DNA from: an uncultured Acidimicrobiales bacterium
GTDB taxonomy: Bacteria > Actinomycetota > Acidimicrobiia > Acidimicrobiales > SZUA-35
Length of the DNA: 64,000 nt
Assembly: GCA_937922805.1 (NCBI GenBank)
Contig: CALAJV010000003.1
Location: 62,001 to 126,000, forward strand
Direction: 5' to 3'
Shown: positions 8,883-18,025 of the stretch, in pieces
Numbering within the stretch: the first letter of the stretch is position 1
Layout: the number at the start of each line of letters is the position of its first letter
Made by a program: the position numbers and the translations under genes
The notes under the pieces: model-generated
The model's input: only the letters and a program-made list of their open reading frames with translations
The model's database searches: none
What the model was told of the DNA's origin: nothing

Positions 8883-9617
8883 TTAGTAACTACCAGTGTC
8901 ACCGGGGACGGGTGGAACCGGAAACGGCGAACCAGGATAGGGCGGAACAGGAGAAGGTTGGCCTGGGAACGGTGGACCTGGGTAGGGCGGATCCGGGAAC
9001 CGTTCGCAATTGACTACAACCTCACCAGATCGGCAGTAGTTGTAGCGATCGCTACCATCAAGGCGATCGTACCCTGGGCCGCCACTAAGCTGGTCGCCGC
9101 CGGCTCCGCCAATGACGACGTCGGCGCCTCGACCACCGTAGAGGCGATCAGAGTCAGCACCGCCGCGAACCTTGTCGTCGCCGTCTTGACCGTTGACTAT
9201 GTCAACACCGTTGTTACCGCTGAGGTCGTCGTTCCCATCACCTCCGACTATCCGATCATGCCCGGCCCCGCCCGCCACCACGTCGTTACCTGACTCGGCG
9301 AAGATCACGTCGTTTCCGCCGCCACCATATATTCGGTCGTTACCTGATCCAGCACAGATTGTGTCGTTGCCTCCAAGACCAAAGATGTGGTCCCGCCCGG
9401 CAGTTCCTAGTATTACATCGTCGCCACTGGTGCCAACGATTGATTTGTTCGGATGGACGGCCCTAACAGTCACCAGCATGCCACCACAGGTTGGTTGAGC
9501 GTTATTCGCTGATGCGGCCATCGGGGCTACCAGCACCGATACACCCAACAACGCCGCCGACAATGCGACCGCTGTCGTGAACCGAACCGATTTGTAAACA
9601 GTCTTGCCAGTTACCAT
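8883..9617 (-). CDS. Secreted RTX-type calcium-binding repeat protein with proline-rich tail
   Basis: The ATG at 9617 is chosen because AAGGAG lies upstream and a signal peptide (VYKSVRF, hydrophobic core, AASA-NN) follows; the longer frame upstream looks non-coding. About 14 nonapeptide repeats of the GGxGxD type (such as GLGGNDTIC, GGGGNDVIF) fill residues ~65-190, forming a calcium-binding beta-roll. The last ~40 residues are a Pro/Gly/Phe/Tyr repeat (PPYPG, PPFPG), unusual for an RTX protein and possibly wall-spanning or adhesive. No protease or lipase domain is present and no dedicated type I exporter is seen; the Sec-type signal peptide suggests Sec export. Confidence 0.8.
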   Translation of the reverse strand: MVTGKTVYKSVRFTTAVALSAALLGVSVLVAPMAASANNAQPTCGGMLVTVRAVHPNKSIVGTSGDDVILGTAGRDHIFGLGGNDTICAGSGNDRIYGGGGNDVIFAESGNDVVAGGAGHDRIVGGDGNDDLSGNNGVDIVNGQDGDDKVRGGADSDRLYGGRGADVVIGGAGGDQLSGGPGYDRLDGSDRYNYCRSGEVVVNCERFPDPPYPGPPFPGQPSPVPPYPGSPFPVPPVPGDTGSY

Positions 9618-9849
9618 TTCGAAATTCTCCTTCGCTTGGTTGACCGCACCTCGACGACGTACGGCTTCTATTTGCTGACCACGATGGCAGTTCCGTCCAG
9701 ATCCGAGAGTCAATTTTGCAGGTATCCGCAAACGAGAGGCGACGATCAAACGCTTCAGCGGCCGATGCCCCACGCAAAACATCTGAACATTGGAGGCCGA
9801 CTACCGCTTCGAACCTGACGACCACCGCGGCTCGAAGTAGTATCTGGTC

Positions 9850-10728
9850 ATGAAAGATTGGGCTGACACATTCGTTAGCGAGGGGTATCTCGTCGTCGAG
9901 CAACTAGTCTCAGCAGACGACCGCCAAGCGCTGATCGCCGAGCTCCTAAAATTTGCTCGGGGAGAGTACGCCGTCGCCAACCCGCCCCAGGTGCCAGATG
10001 ATGCGTCGGACCAGGATCGACTCGATCAAATCCTCGCGGTGCACTTTCCCCATTGGGTTAGCCCAGTTGTCGAACACGTCGTCCGCCATCCCGGATTGGC
10101 CGAAGTGTTAGGACAAATCACGGGAGCCCACATCCCATATTGGGACGGTCGGGTAAAAGCGATGCAATCAATGTTGTTCGCCAAGCCGCCAGGTTTGCCC
10201 GGTCAAGCGTGGCACCAAGACGAACGCTACATCCCAACCCGAGACCGCTCACTGGTCGGCGCCTGGATTGCTCTCGACGACGCCGACGTCGAGAACGGGT
10301 GCCTCCGAGTATTGCCTCAATCCCACCGACCGGGCAAGCTCTACCCGCTCCAAGCGCACGGCAATCCCGACGAGTTTGATCCAGGCGAAGAGGCGCACAG
10401 TTTTGATGGAGGGGGCGAGGTCCCAGTCGAGGTGAACGCCGGCGACGTGATCTTTTTCAACGGCTACCTGCTTCACAGGTCGAAACGAAACGCTTCAGTC
10501 AACCGGCCACGCCGAGCGCTAGTGAACCACTATTGCTCGGCCTGGTCCAACCTTCCGTGGATGACCAGAGAGGGCCTCGATATCGGCGTTCAGGATTACC
10601 GAGCCATACTTCCAATTGTCGGCGACGACCCCTACCCCGAACGCCCCATAGAACCGGGCCCAGGCGAAGTGTTCCTTCGGCCAGCAAGCGGCGCCTACAC
10701 CGACGCCCAGGAAATCATCGCAAACTAG
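9850..10728 (+). CDS. Phytanoyl-CoA dioxygenase (PhyH) family Fe(II)/2-oxoglutarate oxygenase
   Basis: 292 residues, usual length for PhyH-type non-haem iron oxygenases. The facial triad can be read as His and Asp in AWHQDERY and a distal His in YLLHRSKRN; the following Arg residues (NRPRRAL) fit 2-oxoglutarate binding. Substrate unknown. The ATG at 9850 has TAGTAT at -12 to -7 and no Shine-Dalgarno sequence, suggesting a leaderless message. It stands alone. The 295 bases downstream hold no gene I can support and probably carry the promoter of the glycan locus. Confidence 0.85.
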   Translation: MKDWADTFVSEGYLVVEQLVSADDRQALIAELLKFARGEYAVANPPQVPDDASDQDRLDQILAVHFPHWVSPVVEHVVRHPGLAEVLGQITGAHIPYWDGRVKAMQSMLFAKPPGLPGQAWHQDERYIPTRDRSLVGAWIALDDADVENGCLRVLPQSHRPGKLYPLQAHGNPDEFDPGEEAHSFDGGGEVPVEVNAGDVIFFNGYLLHRSKRNASVNRPRRALVNHYCSAWSNLPWMTREGLDIGVQDYRAILPIVGDDPYPERPIEPGPGEVFLRPASGAYTDAQEIIAN

Positions 10729-11050
10729 GCCTGACCCAACAGCCCACAGGCACAATGCAGACTCGAATAGTTCTGTCTTAGGGTCAATACGACATTTGAG
10801 GACAAAACCTTCTGCGATTAAAGTCCGAATCAAAACTCTCGATTTCGGAGCCCGACCAGCGTGGCACAACTATAAAGATACCGATTTGGTGCGACACGGC
10901 AGAGTTTTGCTACCTGCTTCTAGATGCACAATGAATCAGTAGGCAACAAAACTCACAAGCGTAGCCTTCGAACAGTGATGGATCGATTGGACGGACCGCT
11001 AGCATCTCCTTCGGCGACGGGCGATGAGGAGACATTGTACAAGGTGCCAC

Positions 11051-12907
11051 ATGACTGCCGACTCTTCTAATTTGAACTTTGATGAGATGCAACCACCGTC
11101 GAACGGGTGGTTTAGTTCAACACTTCACTGGGTTAGGGGATGTCCAAATCTATTTCCGCTTGCGACCGACTGCATGGTTTGGATACCAGCTCTCATTACC
11201 GGTGCGGTTCTAAAGCTAGCGTTTGCCTGGCAACAGGGCTTGACCGAGACGGTTCTCCTTGGCCTCACAGCAGTGATCATGCAAGTTGGCACTGGCTACT
11301 ACCTCGGCGTATACCGAAACAAGTGGCGGGTTACGTCATTCGACGAGGTTACAGCCACAGCTACTGCATGGGCAGCCGCCGCCCTTACGATCGGGCTTGT
11401 GGGATTGGTAACCCGGCAGGCCTCGCTTTCCGAGCTGCCAAATTCGGCTGTCATTATGGGCGCTCTCATCGCAGCGATGGGATTGGCCCTGACCCGAACC
11501 GTATGGCGGCGATTCTGGGAACGTGAGCTGCGGCCGGCAGATAACGCCCGACGTACCGTTGTTTTCGGCGCTGGACACGGCGGCGACATGATAGTCAAAG
11601 CCATGCTGTCCGATCCGGAGTCAGAGTATGTTCCGGTCGCTCTAATCGATGACGACCCGCTGTTGAGTCACCGGGTAATACAGGGCGTGCGAGTCGAAGG
11701 TGATCGGAACAAAATCGCCGAGGTGGCAAAGCGCCACCAAGCAGAAGTCCTTCTAGTTGCCGTTACAGCAGCCAAGGCCGATCTCATCAAAGCGCTCGCC
11801 GCCGTAACAGCCGAGGTGGGGCTCGATCTACGGATTCTTCCTAGGCCATCACAACTCGTAAACGATATGACAGCAGCTGACGTTCGGCCGCCCACTGTTG
11901 ACGATCTCCTGGGCCGAGATCCGGTAACGATCGATCTGCAAGCTGTATCTGGCTACATAAAGGGCAAGCGGGTTCTCATCACCGGAGCTGGCGGTTCAAT
12001 CGGGTCAGAGCTGTCTCGCCAGATTGCGTTATTCCGCCCGTCAGAGTTGTACTTACTCGACCGCGATGAGTCGGCGCTACACGGCCTCCAACTCAGCATG
12101 GAGGGGCGAGCACTTCTCGACACCGATCGACTCGTAGTTGCCGATATCAGAGACCGACCCCGGGTGCAGGAAGTCTTTCAGACTTTCCGCCCGCAGGTCG
12201 TGTTTCACACCGCCGCGCTGAAACACCTGACGCTGCTAGAAAACCACCCGGTCGAAGGCGTGAAAACGAATATGCTTGGCACACGAAATCTAATTGATGC
12301 TGCAACAGAGTTTAATGTCGAACGTTTCGTGAACATCAGTACAGATAAAGCAGCAGACCCCACGTCAGTTCTCGGCGCAACAAAACTCGCTGCTGAGCGA
12401 ATAACTTCCAAGGCTGCAATCGAAACTGGAAGACCTTACCTGTCGGTCCGATTCGGAAACGTTCTTGGCTCTCGCGGTTCAGTTTTGCCCACGTTCCTAC
12501 AGCAACTCGAAGACGGTGGCCCACTCACGGTCACAGACCCTGACGCGACCCGCTTCTTCATGACCATTCCTGAAGCCGTCAGACTCGTGGTGCAAGCGGG
12601 GGCAATCGGCGATGCTGGTGAAGTCCTAATTCTTGATATGGGAGAGCCAGTCAGAATCTACGATCTTGCCCAGCAACTTATCAACTTGCTTCGACCGGGC
12701 ACAGAAATCGAAATAACCGGCTTGCGTGCTGGTGAGAAGCTGCACGAAATTCTAGTTGCCACTGACGAAGCGGGCGTAGCGAGAGTCCACCCGCGTATAA
12801 TTCACGCGATAGCGAACGAAGCTAACCCGTTTGATGCGCTGAGCGTACTTTCGCCTGCAACCCAATCATCGGCCGCTCACCTCTACAAATCCGATGCGAA
12901 ACTCTGA
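11051..12907 (+). CDS. Membrane-bound nucleotide-sugar 4,6-dehydratase (FlaA1/WbpM/PglF family)
   Basis: Likely converts UDP-GlcNAc to UDP-4-keto-6-deoxy-GlcNAc, the first step toward UDP-bacillosamine. About four N-terminal membrane segments (residues ~40-150) precede a CoA-binding-like Rossmann unit (VVFGAGHGGD). The catalytic SDR domain follows, with GAGGSIGSE for NAD and STDKAADPTSVLGATK. In characterised short homologues the active-site dyad sits in MGxxK; here the Met position reads Leu. I chose ATG 11051 because AAGG and a TACAAG hexamer precede it; ATG 11024 in the same frame is possible. It heads the glycan locus. Confidence 0.88.
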   Translation: MTADSSNLNFDEMQPPSNGWFSSTLHWVRGCPNLFPLATDCMVWIPALITGAVLKLAFAWQQGLTETVLLGLTAVIMQVGTGYYLGVYRNKWRVTSFDEVTATATAWAAAALTIGLVGLVTRQASLSELPNSAVIMGALIAAMGLALTRTVWRRFWERELRPADNARRTVVFGAGHGGDMIVKAMLSDPESEYVPVALIDDDPLLSHRVIQGVRVEGDRNKIAEVAKRHQAEVLLVAVTAAKADLIKALAAVTAEVGLDLRILPRPSQLVNDMTAADVRPPTVDDLLGRDPVTIDLQAVSGYIKGKRVLITGAGGSIGSELSRQIALFRPSELYLLDRDESALHGLQLSMEGRALLDTDRLVVADIRDRPRVQEVFQTFRPQVVFHTAALKHLTLLENHPVEGVKTNMLGTRNLIDAATEFNVERFVNISTDKAADPTSVLGATKLAAERITSKAAIETGRPYLSVRFGNVLGSRGSVLPTFLQQLEDGGPLTVTDPDATRFFMTIPEAVRLVVQAGAIGDAGEVLILDMGEPVRIYDLAQQLINLLRPGTEIEITGLRAGEKLHEILVATDEAGVARVHPRIIHAIANEANPFDALSVLSPATQSSAAHLYKSDAKL

Positions 12908-13104
12908 CATGACCGAACCCTACTGGCCAAGTAGCTAAGCAAGAACAGTCGACAATAATGAACCCAGCAGCTGTGAAGAGTCGCTCGTCAGGACTGGCTC
13001 TCATAAACCGAAACGGCGCTTTTTGAAATGAAAGACAGACAAACCACGGAACGTTCCGCTGTCGAGCAAAGGCCTAGCGACGTCTACGCTGGAAGGCTTC
13101 GCTA

Positions 13105-14235
13105 GTGACACGGGAACGCATCCTACTGTCTGGTCCTGATGTCGGACCGGTCGAACGAGAAGCCTTACTTAACGCATTCGATAGCGGTTGGATCGCACCG
13201 GTTGGCCCCGAGCTAACAGCATTCGAGGCAGAGTTGGCCGAGTACGTCGGCGTTGAATCCTGTGTGGCCCTAACCTCAGGAACAGCTGCCCTTCATTTAG
13301 GATTGATGGACCTTGGTGTCGGGCCTGGCGACGAAGTAGTTGTTCAAACCGCGACGTTCGCGGCGAGCGCCTTCGCCGTCACCTACACGGGTGCCACTCC
13401 CGTTTTCTGTGACGTCGACAGCGAGACTTGGTGCCTAGACCCAGACCTCTTAGCGGAGCTACTAGCCGAGAAAGCTGCTAGCAACCAACTTCCGAAAGCC
13501 GTGATGCCGGTCGATCTGTACGGTAGCTGCGCAAATTATCGGTCCCTAAGCGCTGTTTGTGCTGAATATGAGGTGCCACTGATTGAAGACGCGGCGGAAG
13601 CACTGGGAACAATTGGCACGAACGGGCGAGCCGGTAGTTTTGGGGAGCTGTCGGTCGTCAGTTTTAATGGGAACAAGATTATGACCACGAGCGGCGGTGG
13701 AGCGCTTTTGGGGTCAAAGGATGCGATCGAGAAGGCTCGATATTTGTCGACGCAAGCTCGGCTGCCCGGCGTTCACTACGAACACATCGATATCGGTTAC
13801 AACTATCGTCTCTCTAATTTGCTCGCTGGACTAGGGCGGGCTCAGCTTGCGAATCTTGAGACGATGATCGACAGGCGGACGGTTACCGCAGAACGTTACC
13901 GATCAGACGAGCGCCTCTCGACCCTCGACTGGTGCCCCTACGATGGTACGCAACGCCCCAATCACTGGCTCAACGTCGGACTCCTTCCGCCTGGAATGAG
14001 TCCAATTCCGGTTTGTGAAAAGTTGGACGCTCAGGGGATCGAGGCCCGACCAGCGTGGAAGCCCATGCACCTACAACCGGTCTTCAAAGAATGCGAAGCC
14101 TTCGGCGGCAAGGTAGCCGAATCCCTTTTTGACAACGGGATCTGCTTGCCGTCTGGGTCAGGGCTTTCAGCCGACGACCAAGAGTACGTAATTGCAACGA
14201 TCAGCCCCCTACTGCTCGAGGGGTCATCTCTATGA
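13105..14235 (+). CDS. DegT/DnrJ/EryC1/StrS sugar aminotransferase (PglE-like)
   Basis: PLP-dependent enzyme expected to transaminate the 4-keto sugar made by the upstream dehydratase. The 376 residues match the family. The N-terminal LSGPDVGPVEREAL...GWIAP, the PLP contacts GTAALHLGL and EDAAEALG, and the Schiff-base lysine in SFNGNKIMTTSGGG are all present. The start is GTG. It overlaps the next gene by 4 bases (ATGA), so translation is coupled. Assignment to the bacillosamine pathway rests on the four-gene context rather than on sequence alone. Confidence 0.88.
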   Translation: MTRERILLSGPDVGPVEREALLNAFDSGWIAPVGPELTAFEAELAEYVGVESCVALTSGTAALHLGLMDLGVGPGDEVVVQTATFAASAFAVTYTGATPVFCDVDSETWCLDPDLLAELLAEKAASNQLPKAVMPVDLYGSCANYRSLSAVCAEYEVPLIEDAAEALGTIGTNGRAGSFGELSVVSFNGNKIMTTSGGGALLGSKDAIEKARYLSTQARLPGVHYEHIDIGYNYRLSNLLAGLGRAQLANLETMIDRRTVTAERYRSDERLSTLDWCPYDGTQRPNHWLNVGLLPPGMSPIPVCEKLDAQGIEARPAWKPMHLQPVFKECEAFGGKVAESLFDNGICLPSGSGLSADDQEYVIATISPLLLEGSSL

Positions 14236-14873
14236 TCGTGACACCCAATACTGGACTTTGGCCGCAGTACTTTAAGCGCGTTATCGACTGTGTAGTCGCT
14301 GGCCTAGGACTTATTCTCCTCGCCCCCATGTTCTTAGTTGTTGCCATCCTCGTAGCGTTGTTCCTTGGCCGCCCGATCTTCTTCCGCCAGAAGCGACCAG
14401 GCCGAAACGGTGAACCTTTTACGTTGATAAAGTTCCGATCGATGGCGGAGGGCGGCGAATCAGACACCAAACGACTTACTAAGTTTGGCACGTTCCTCCG
14501 ATCGACTAGCCTCGACGAAATCCCCGAGCTGTGGAACGTCCTCAAGGGCGAAATGAGCCTGGTCGGCCCGCGCCCATTGCTATTGCAGTACTTACCGCTT
14601 TACTCCGACCGCCAAGCGCTTCGACACTCTGTTCGACCCGGGTTGACTGGCTTGGCTCAGGTCAGCGGCCGGAACGCTCTCGACTGGAATAGCCGCCTCG
14701 AGCTAGACGCCCAGTACGTCGTACAATGTTCACTCGGAATGGACCTTCGAATAGCTGGCAAAACCGTTGTTCAGGTTCTACAGCGAAATGGTGTGACGGC
14801 CGAAGGGGAATCAACTGTCCAGCCTTTTCGAGGCGCTAACCTACACGCCTCTGTCGACCGCGACTCTGCATGA
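14232..14873 (+). CDS. Initiating phosphoglycosyl transferase (PglC/WcaJ-type sugar transferase)
   Basis: Moves a phospho-sugar from a UDP-sugar to undecaprenyl phosphate at the membrane, starting a lipid-linked glycan. 213 residues with one N-terminal re-entrant hydrophobic segment, as in the small PglC form. The family motifs are clear: FFRQKRPG, KFRSM, SLDEIPELWNVLKG with the catalytic Asp-Glu, GPRPLL, and RPGLTGLAQV. It is coupled at both ends by 4-base ATGA overlaps. The partner genes suggest UDP-diNAc-bacillosamine or a close relative as donor. Confidence 0.92.
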   Translation: MIVTPNTGLWPQYFKRVIDCVVAGLGLILLAPMFLVVAILVALFLGRPIFFRQKRPGRNGEPFTLIKFRSMAEGGESDTKRLTKFGTFLRSTSLDEIPELWNVLKGEMSLVGPRPLLLQYLPLYSDRQALRHSVRPGLTGLAQVSGRNALDWNSRLELDAQYVVQCSLGMDLRIAGKTVVQVLQRNGVTAEGESTVQPFRGANLHASVDRDSA

Positions 14874-15514
14874 GTCTCGCTCTCCTTGGTGCCGGTGGGC
14901 ACGGTAGTGACGTTTTCGGTCTGGTTGAAACCCTGGTTGCGAGTGGAGAGTCGTTTGGAAAGATCGCCATTGCGGACGACCTGTGGTCTCGTTCAGAGCG
15001 ATTCGCAAAACGAATGAATTTCGAGCGGATCGACTCACTAGAAGCAGGCGCTGAATTTGGTGATGTCGTGCTAAGCGTGGGGTATCCAGCTGCCAAGAAC
15101 GCTTTTGTCGAACGACTCAGTTCACTCGCCTGGTCGGCTGCTCGACCTCTCGTTCACCCAAGTTCGGATATCGGTTCGCTAGCACGATTGGACGACGGTG
15201 TGGTCATAATGGGCCAAACTTGGATATCGCCGCTCGTCGAGCTCGGCCCCCACGTTTACGTTGGTTACGGCGCCACGATCGGACACGACACAACCGTCGC
15301 AAGCTTGTCTAGTATCATGCCTGGAGCGTGCCTAGGTGGAGATGTGACTATTGAGGAATCGGTTTTGGTGGGAGCTAATTCCACTGTCTTTCAAGGCATA
15401 ACGCTTGGGAAAGGGTGCCAGGTGGGCGCTGGCGCTGTTGTTACTCGCAACGTCGCACCCGGCACTACTGTTTTCGGCGCTCCGGCTCAGGTGCATAAGG
15501 GCCGATCGGACTAA
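14870..15514 (+). CDS. Left-handed beta-helix sugar N-acetyltransferase (PglD/NeuD family)
   Basis: Likely acetylates the 4-amino group of the UDP-sugar. The N-terminal Rossmann-like half begins SLALLGAGGHGSD, the usual PglD UDP-binding loop. The C-terminal half shows hexapeptide repeats (VIMGQTWISP, VGYGATIGHDTTV, VLVGANSTV, QVGAGAVVTRNV) and the conserved His in IGHDTTV expected to be the catalytic base. The length of 214 residues is typical. It ends the tight three-gene run (aminotransferase, phosphoglycosyl transferase, acetyltransferase). Confidence 0.9.
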   Translation: MSLALLGAGGHGSDVFGLVETLVASGESFGKIAIADDLWSRSERFAKRMNFERIDSLEAGAEFGDVVLSVGYPAAKNAFVERLSSLAWSAARPLVHPSSDIGSLARLDDGVVIMGQTWISPLVELGPHVYVGYGATIGHDTTVASLSSIMPGACLGGDVTIEESVLVGANSTVFQGITLGKGCQVGAGAVVTRNVAPGTTVFGAPAQVHKGRSD

Positions 15515-15586
15515 GCGGTCGCCTCGACATCGGCTGAAAGCGCTAAGTATAACTCCCCTAACCGTTGAGCCAGATTGCTACAACTT

Positions 15587-16762
15587 CTACGGCCGAAGTA
15601 ACTCCATGAACTGATCCGTTGTGGCCTCGCGACCAAACACTCGAACCGAGTGCTCGATCCGTTTCGATCGAGAGGATCTGAACTCTTCCTTCTCTGAATT
15701 CAGGGCACCAAATGCGTTGAACCATCCGCTGGCAGAACCATCGACTCGCGTACCACAGCCAATATCGTCTATCACTGCACCTGTTGCTGGGTCGAGAGTG
15801 TGTAGAACAAGCAATCCGGCGGACAAATAGTCGAAAATCTTGTTACCAAGCGAATGCCCCCACTCTTTGGTTGCAGGAGCGAGCCCGACGTCAAACTCGC
15901 ATAGCAGACTATGGACTTCGTCTGCTGGTACCCGTCCGGTTACTTCCAACGCCACCCCTAGTCGGTCAGCCTCTGCGGCTATCTCCTCCGGGATAGAGGA
16001 AGGTCCGATTATTGCCATCCGTGATTCTTTATCACCCAACGCTGAGGTGTATTCGCTCCACCCTTGAAGCAGCGGGACAAAGTCGTATCCATGTATGTGT
16101 GAAGACAAAAAACATGCGCTAATCGCCGCATCCAGCGCTGGTCGTCGATCAGGGATATCAGGCCTATCGTCCATCCCAAGCGGAAGCATTTGAACTTGTA
16201 CCGAATCCGGAGCCCACGCTGCCATTGCAGGCGTTACTGCGGCAACAGCATCAGCTACTCGCATTTCTTGAGATAGAAGAAACCCGCCAACGCTCGCGAC
16301 ACTGTGCAGTGCTTTGAGCTTCCCGACTGCTAGCGCCTGTGGCCAGATGTCACGAATATCGGCTACAACAGTTACTTCGGGCGAGACGCTCCGGCTGATC
16401 CGTCGGACCATCCCCGGCGGCGGGACCCCAACGAGGACGGCATCAAACTGATCACGACGCTCGCTCAGATACCTTCCACTACCGGCGACAAAACATCGGA
16501 GAAAGTTAGCCCGGCGGACGCTGAACGAGGCACCATACTTCGGCGTCTCGATCAGCACATGCCTGCCCTCGCTAGTCCGACCACATTCTGCATTCCAATC
16601 GCGGTGTAAATGGTTGAAGGCAGGCGAGACTCGAACGACGTCGGCACCTCGATCCGTTAGGTCTTCGGCTAACCGGCCATAGCGGAGTGGCACATATCCA
16701 GCTCTATTCGGAAGGTTCTCCCCGTGATGAATAATGCAAAGACGAAAATCTTCAAGATCCAT
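15587..16762 (-). CDS. Glycosyltransferase family 4-like protein, antisense to its locus
   Basis: GT-B fold transferase with the early DIRDIWPQ motif typical of WbuB-like GT4 enzymes, and a C-terminal donor-site region (GLAPATKEWGHSLGNKIFDYLSAGL) where the EX7E-type acidic residues are partly replaced. I chose the ATG at 16762 because TTGGAG lies 6 bases upstream; the longer frame starts with a TTG inside that site. It is the only glycan gene on the minus strand, so it must have its own promoter in 16763-16993, divergent from the next glycosyltransferase. Confidence 0.82.
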   Translation of the reverse strand: MDLEDFRLCIIHHGENLPNRAGYVPLRYGRLAEDLTDRGADVVRVSPAFNHLHRDWNAECGRTSEGRHVLIETPKYGASFSVRRANFLRCFVAGSGRYLSERRDQFDAVLVGVPPPGMVRRISRSVSPEVTVVADIRDIWPQALAVGKLKALHSVASVGGFLLSQEMRVADAVAAVTPAMAAWAPDSVQVQMLPLGMDDRPDIPDRRPALDAAISACFLSSHIHGYDFVPLLQGWSEYTSALGDKESRMAIIGPSSIPEEIAAEADRLGVALEVTGRVPADEVHSLLCEFDVGLAPATKEWGHSLGNKIFDYLSAGLLVLHTLDPATGAVIDDIGCGTRVDGSASGWFNAFGALNSEKEEFRSSRSKRIEHSVRVFGREATTDQFMELLRP

Positions 16763-16993
16763 GTCTAACTCCAAATCTGGCCCTGCTGCCTTTGTCCGTG
16801 ACGCGACATCAGACTACCGACCCAGGTGTTCATTGGGTTGCTCACTGGAGCGAGTAGAAAGCAACGTTATCGACCTCCATTCCCAACTGCGTTAGTAGCG
16901 AAGAGTTAGCCACATGCCCCTAGACGCTATATTCGTCGGCGCTGGGACGCCCCCACCCGAACGCGAACTCCCTATTGGCGCTAGCATGCTGGT

Positions 16994-18025
16994 GTGAGTC
17001 TTCTCTGCCTTTGGCCTGGTCGCGAAGCTGGTTCGATGAACCCGTACGTCGAGAACTTCTGTTCGGCACTCGAATCTCACGGTCACACTACCCGATCCTT
17101 TACCCCAGCTAGATGGCTTCGCTCAATGTCAAGTTATGACGCCATCGTCATTCATTGGCCTGAGGCAGCTGTACTGGGGCGCTCGGAACGGGTACAACAA
17201 TTAGCTCATTCTGGATTCGTCGCCACGTTACGCCATTATCGCCGGGGTGGAGGAAAAGTCATTTGGGTCTTCCACAACGCACAACCGCACGAGCGAAAGT
17301 TCCTTGATCTGACCGGGTTCGCAAAACAGGTCGACGGAATCATCAGTCCGAGCAAAACCGGACTCGATGTTGCTGTGAAAACGTATCCCTTCCTGGATGG
17401 GTTGCCACAAGCCATCGCTTACATTGGCCGCTACGATCTGACTCCCTCTACGCCGGCCGCAAAAGGAGCGGCCCGGAAAGAGCTGGGGATTTGTCCGACA
17501 GCAACCGTAGCCATTAACTGCGGAGGAATCCGTCGATTCAAGGGTCTTGAATGGCCAGTGAACGCTTACGTTGATGCCGACCCGGACGAGAACTGCTTAC
17601 TCATTGTTGGAAGCGGATTCTACAAAAGCTATGTCGATGAGATAACCGGCCTCGCTGCTCAGTCGCCCGCCATACATATTCGAGGTGATGGAATTTCGCA
17701 TGCAGAGTTGGATCTCTACCTCCAGGCTAGCGACATCGGGGTATTCACCTTTTCGCAGACCCTTCATTCGAGCTCGGTGGTTACGGTTAGGTCTATGGAT
17801 CTACCCGTCATTTGCAGTCGCGTCGGATCGCTACCCGAATATGCCGCTTTCGATGATGGAATGGTTCTGATCGACACCGACGAAGACCTCCTCGGCAAAG
17901 TTAACCTAACTGCCTCGCAGTGGGCCAAGAAGCCGGTGCCGATGCCACCCGAATATGATTGGTCCAACATCGGTGAAAATCTCAATTCGTTTTTCAACGT
18001 TGTGCTCGCTGATGACGATCACTAG
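16994..18025 (+). CDS. Glycosyltransferase (GT4-like, GumK or mannosyltransferase type)
   Basis: 343 residues with NPYVENFCSALE near the start and a conserved IHWPE motif, as seen in GT-B enzymes annotated as beta-1,4-mannosyltransferase-like. A C-terminal donor-binding half reads LQASDIGVFTFSQT...SLPEY. The sugar specificity cannot be read. The start is GTG with TAGCAT at -12 to -7, suggesting a leaderless message. The 3' end overlaps the start of the polymerase gene by 14 bases, so the two are translated together. Confidence 0.8.
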   Translation: MSLLCLWPGREAGSMNPYVENFCSALESHGHTTRSFTPARWLRSMSSYDAIVIHWPEAAVLGRSERVQQLAHSGFVATLRHYRRGGGKVIWVFHNAQPHERKFLDLTGFAKQVDGIISPSKTGLDVAVKTYPFLDGLPQAIAYIGRYDLTPSTPAAKGAARKELGICPTATVAINCGGIRRFKGLEWPVNAYVDADPDENCLLIVGSGFYKSYVDEITGLAAQSPAIHIRGDGISHAELDLYLQASDIGVFTFSQTLHSSSVVTVRSMDLPVICSRVGSLPEYAAFDDGMVLIDTDEDLLGKVNLTASQWAKKPVPMPPEYDWSNIGENLNSFFNVVLADDDH

